Positions 61,476-64,000 of a stretch of 64,000 bases of DNA are shown here, piece after piece; positions within the stretch are counted from its first letter, which is position 1, and every line of letters starts with the position of its first letter. A model generated the notes under the pieces. That model had not been told where the DNA came from. It made no database searches and worked only from the letters and a program-made list of their open reading frames with translations. A program made the translations under genes and the position numbers. Source of the stretch: Bythopirellula sp041737835 (GTDB taxonomy: Bacteria; Planctomycetota; Planctomycetia; Pirellulales; Lacipirellulaceae). The DNA is taken from NCBI GenBank assembly GCA_041737835.1, contig JBGSQY010000021.1. One strand, given 5' to 3'.

Positions 61476-62108
61476 TTATTTGTCGATCCACTCCGCAGGT
61501 GGTTCGATTTCCGTTGCCACGGGGCTACCGGCATCTTTGCGCCCGCTCCCTTCAAAGCGGCTCGTGGCCCGCACGGTCATGTCGTGTTCGCAAAGGATCT
61601 GGCAACTCAGCCGCACGCCGGTAAGTCCCTTCGCCGCGAGGACGTCGCGTTCGGCCACGGTCATCTTGTCGGGTTCCCCGTCGACGAATTCGACTTTACA
61701 AGTCGTGCAGCGTGCCTTGCCGCCGCAGGCATGCAATTGGTCGATGCCCGCATCTTCGGTCAACGCCAGGACGAGTCGTTTACCCAGGGGGACTTCGACG
61801 CTGCAGACTCCGTCGACTGTAATTTTAGGCATAGTTGGGATCCTTTCGGGGATTTTGATGGGATTCACGGTTCCTGTCACCGCCGCGCCGGTCCAAGCGG
61901 GGGCATCGCTCGCGGGGAACGACTCCTCGGACGCTTCCTGAACGACGCCGACGACCGTGGGATCATCTTCGCAATGATGCTGCGCGCAGTAAAGCCGTTC
62001 TGCCTCGAGCCAATCCGCTTCGCCAGTGCCTGCGGGCTTACCCGCCTCTTCCCAAATGCGATAAGCCATTTTGCTAATGACTTCCGCCGTTGCTAGTGAG
62101 TGTTCCAT
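61476..62108 (-). CDS. DUF2934 plus [2Fe-2S] ferredoxin fusion
   Basis: 210 residues. N-terminal DUF2934 (about 8-43: ISKMAYRIWEEAGKPAGTGEADWLEAERLY); a linker with EESFPASDAPAWTG, which resembles a small conserved tail; then an adrenodoxin-type ferredoxin (about 92-175). Cluster ligands: CGGKARCTTC (C-x5-C-x2-C) and the fourth Cys in LSCQIL. Electron carrier; partner unknown. A second ribosome site, AAAGGATCC, lies 9 nt before the internal ATG of MPKITVDG (about 61830), so the ferredoxin may also be made alone. Confidence 0.85.
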   Translation of the reverse strand: MEHSLATAEVISKMAYRIWEEAGKPAGTGEADWLEAERLYCAQHHCEDDPTVVGVVQEASEESFPASDAPAWTGAAVTGTVNPIKIPERIPTMPKITVDGVCSVEVPLGKRLVLALTEDAGIDQLHACGGKARCTTCKVEFVDGEPDKMTVAERDVLAAKGLTGVRLSCQILCEHDMTVRATSRFEGSGRKDAGSPVATEIEPPAEWIDK

Positions 62109-62202
62109 GGCGTGATCCTCTCTGAAGTGTATCTGAGCCGCAACGCGCTAGTGTCGGGTTCCTTGAAAAGAGTGCAACTTGAATGCCAAGCGATATTAGC
62201 CA

Positions 62203-62805
62203 TTAATCTGTGGCCAAGGCGGTTTCGGCTTCTAGTTTTTCTTGCATGGCATCGGTCGAAACTCGTTCAAAGGTGTCTTGACGTCGCTCACGGCCGGCAC
62301 TTTCGAGGCGACTGCTGACTGCAAACCCCATGGCAATCATTCCGATTGTTCCTAGCGCGATCAGAGCGTAGGGGACACTTCTTCCCACGCGTTGCAGCCA
62401 TGTCATCCGCGACAAAGTCTGCTCGACGTTAAGCAGTGATTTCGCGATGGCCTCCTGAGCCAATTGCTGTTTCGCCGCCAGGATTTTTGCCGGCGAAGGA
62501 TGACGCTCGAGCGGATGGACACGCGTTGGCTTAAGCGCGTCGGGATCTTTCACAAACTTCAGCTTGTCGACCAGTTCGCAGCCGTGAACTTGCCACTTGC
62601 GAATCAGCAACTCAAAACCTTCGTCCGCGGATAAGGCTTGGTCGAACACCTCTTGTTCAAAGGCAATTACGAGCGCATCCGTTTTGCTCTCGCGACCGAT
62701 CGCATAGCGACGTTTGAGCAGCATCGCATAAGTTTGAAATTCGGCCACCTCGTCCGTCGTCGGCTGCTGACGTCGTGGAAACACCAGATAGCGATAAGCA
62801 CCCAT
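62203..62805 (-). CDS. Single-pass membrane protein, unknown function
   Basis: 200 residues from the ATG at 62805 (GAGG 7 nt upstream). N-terminal ~100 residues are soluble (YRYLVFPRRQQPTTDEVAEF, ALVIAFEQEVFDQAL); a coiled linker (ILAAKQQLAQEAIAKSLLNVE) precedes one membrane helix about 148-168 (VPYALIALGTIGMIAMGFAV), then a charged tail. No family recognised; the domain layout would fit an inner-membrane protein with most of its mass at the N side. Confidence 0.6.
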   Translation of the reverse strand: MGAYRYLVFPRRQQPTTDEVAEFQTYAMLLKRRYAIGRESKTDALVIAFEQEVFDQALSADEGFELLIRKWQVHGCELVDKLKFVKDPDALKPTRVHPLERHPSPAKILAAKQQLAQEAIAKSLLNVEQTLSRMTWLQRVGRSVPYALIALGTIGMIAMGFAVSSRLESAGRERRQDTFERVSTDAMQEKLEAETALATD

Positions 62806-62897
62806 TTTCAAACCTCGAGATCAATGGATCTTCGTGGAGTTTGAATCCTTAGTATTGAATTGTAGCACACAGTGGATGGTTGGCTCGGTTTGACTCC

Positions 62898-63431
62898 TCA
62901 TCCTGATTGCAAATCGACCACTAAAGTTTTAGCAATAAGGTCGTCGAGTGAACGTCGTTTCTTGCTCAATAAAATTGCAACCGCACCGCATACAGTCCAG
63001 ACCTGAGCAATCCGGATCATAATAATTAGCCAGTCTGGCTTCAACTGCTTGATGATTTTACCTCGATCGTACCAGCCCAAATAAAAATCGGAGATGGGCA
63101 TAATAGACAATGTGTGAAGCGTACCAAAAAGAATTATGCCACCAAGTAGGATATCCGCTGAACTACGTAGCCATGCCTGTTTCCAAGTAATCTTTTCACC
63201 ATTGAGTTGTAAGACACGAATGCCAATCGCATACTTGCCCGCAGTTTGGCCATAACGTCCATGACAGTAAACTTGGTAGCCATTCAGAATGACAAAGCGA
63301 ACTAAATTAACAAGATAAGCCGAGGGCTTTGAAAATCCCTCCAGCCACCACGACAGGATAACCAGTGGAAAGAGAACGAGCCCATCAATAAGAACTGCCA
63401 ACAGTCGTTGCCAAAAAGTAGCGTATGTCAT
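62898..63431 (-). CDS. RDD-family membrane protein
   Basis: 177 residues. RDD pattern: FWQRLLAVLIDGLVLFPLVILS (with the family Arg and Asp), YGQTAGKYAIGIRVLQLNGEKITW, and LDDLIAKTLVV near the end (D-D). Three or four helices. Some RDD proteins are stress-linked membrane proteins, but the function is unknown here. No clear ribosome site at 63431. Confidence 0.85.
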   Translation of the reverse strand: MTYATFWQRLLAVLIDGLVLFPLVILSWWLEGFSKPSAYLVNLVRFVILNGYQVYCHGRYGQTAGKYAIGIRVLQLNGEKITWKQAWLRSSADILLGGIILFGTLHTLSIMPISDFYLGWYDRGKIIKQLKPDWLIIMIRIAQVWTVCGAVAILLSKKRRSLDDLIAKTLVVDLQSG

Positions 63432-63514
63432 AGCGTACTTATACAGTCGTCTAGCGACGACGCATAGCGAATTTATGTGTACGACTCATATCTAGCAATT
63501 AGCAGGAAATTCCT

Positions 63515-64000
63515 ATGAACACAAATCTCGCGGAAAAACTTGTTGCTGATTTTGAAGCCGGTAAAATCACGCGCCGGCAACTCGTGGCAAGATTGATGGG
63601 GCTAGGAGCCGCCATGGCCATGACGGCGGACAACGCGCTAGCGCAAGAAGACACGAAATCCAAAGCGCCGACGTTTCAGGCCACGGGCCTGCACCACATT
63701 GCCTTGGATGTGACCGACGTGCCGCGTTCGCGCGACTTTTATGCCGAGCATTTGGGACTGCGCGTCACCAATGGCGATGACAATGCCCTGTTCATGGGGG
63801 CGGATGGCGAATTCTTTTTGACGTTGTTTCGTGCTGACAAGCCGCAGTTAAATCATTACTGCTACGGCATCAAGAATTTTGATACTGCCTCGGCCGTGGC
63901 GAAACTGCGTGCGGAGGGAATCAATCCTCGCGAAACGGGCGGCCGGGTATACTTTCCCGATCCGGACGGCATTGAAGTGCAGGTTGCGGGGGCAAGGTAA
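63515..64000 (+). CDS. Exported VOC-superfamily (glyoxalase-like) protein
   Basis: 161 residues, complete, with TAA as the last codon of the window. N terminus has a Tat-like twin Arg (ITRRQLVARLMGLGAA) with cleavage near NALA-QE at about 43. VOC fold: LHHIALDVTDVPRSRDFYAEHLGLRV and FPDPDGIEVQVAG carry the metal-ligand positions His59 and Glu (in PDGIEVQV). Could be a dioxygenase, lyase or thiol-transferase relative; function not assigned. The RR motif lacks a strong hydrophobic patch after it, so Tat export is uncertain. Confidence 0.8.
   Translation: MNTNLAEKLVADFEAGKITRRQLVARLMGLGAAMAMTADNALAQEDTKSKAPTFQATGLHHIALDVTDVPRSRDFYAEHLGLRVTNGDDNALFMGADGEFFLTLFRADKPQLNHYCYGIKNFDTASAVAKLRAEGINPRETGGRVYFPDPDGIEVQVAGAR

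Overview
The window looks like a chromosomal segment of a planctomycete, probably of the order Pirellulales. That is an inference from content: three secreted proteins ending in PEP-CTERM-type sorting tails, two of them with dockerin-like Ca-binding repeats; an SHD1-domain protein; an LptE/BamD-like outer-membrane lipoprotein pair; and many intergenic palindromes. No rRNA, CRISPR array or intact transposon is present. The one complete RNA gene recognised is a tRNA with anticodon CAU, most likely tRNA-Ile2.

Layout. 1-1250: end of an IS3-type transposase running into an SHD1 protein gene, then a small membrane protein. 1486-5679: sppA, a secreted SPOR-like protein and rdgB. 5.7-8.9 kb: accessory DNA with a zinc-finger fragment, a PEP-CTERM protein gene with promoter and attenuator-like leader, and a dispersed repeat. 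8.9-13 kb: oppABC peptide-transporter operon without ATPase genes. 13-17.8 kb: SpoU-type RNA methylase, dicarboxylate symporter, DUF456 protein, purA, uppS. 18-20.3 kb: a GH18-like dockerin/PEP-CTERM protein lying between uppS and cdsA. 20.3-26.6 kb: cdsA, phoH, a PgpH-like 7TM-HD protein, ybeY and a CorC-like CBS protein, a conserved housekeeping cluster. 26.6-29.5 kb: repeats, an HsdR-N-like nuclease with an unknown partner, terminators. 29.5-35.6 kb: BamD-like and LptE lipoproteins, folP, proA, an isolated fliM and a zinc-ribbon protein. 35.6-42.5 kb: cstA, trxB, a DinB/YfiT protein, asnS, a reductase-like protein and kdsB. 42.7-50.8 kb: glmS, a large secreted hydrolase-like protein, a kinase-fold protein, a sugar kinase and a GH16 glucanase. 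50.8-55.2 kb: an operon of a small unknown protein, a KaiC-like double ATPase and a PAS-LOV hybrid histidine kinase. 55.5-56.7 kb: tRNA and a 1-kb insert bounded by a perfect 42-bp direct repeat of the tRNA 5' half. 56.8-64 kb: SRAP protein, glycine-zipper protein, acs, secreted Gly/Asn-rich protein, DUF2934-ferredoxin, RDD and VOC proteins.

The most interesting system is the KaiC-like / LOV kinase operon (50755-55198): a blue-light sensor motif, a phosphorelay and a clock-type ATPase are encoded together, with no kaiA or kaiB in the window. Next come the tRNA-bounded mini-island, a dispersed ~320-bp repeat present twice in opposite orientation, and the attenuator-like leader of the 6571 gene. 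Envelope functions recur through the window (uppS, cdsA, glmS, kdsB, lptE, bamD-like), fitting a Gram-negative-type envelope with LPS.
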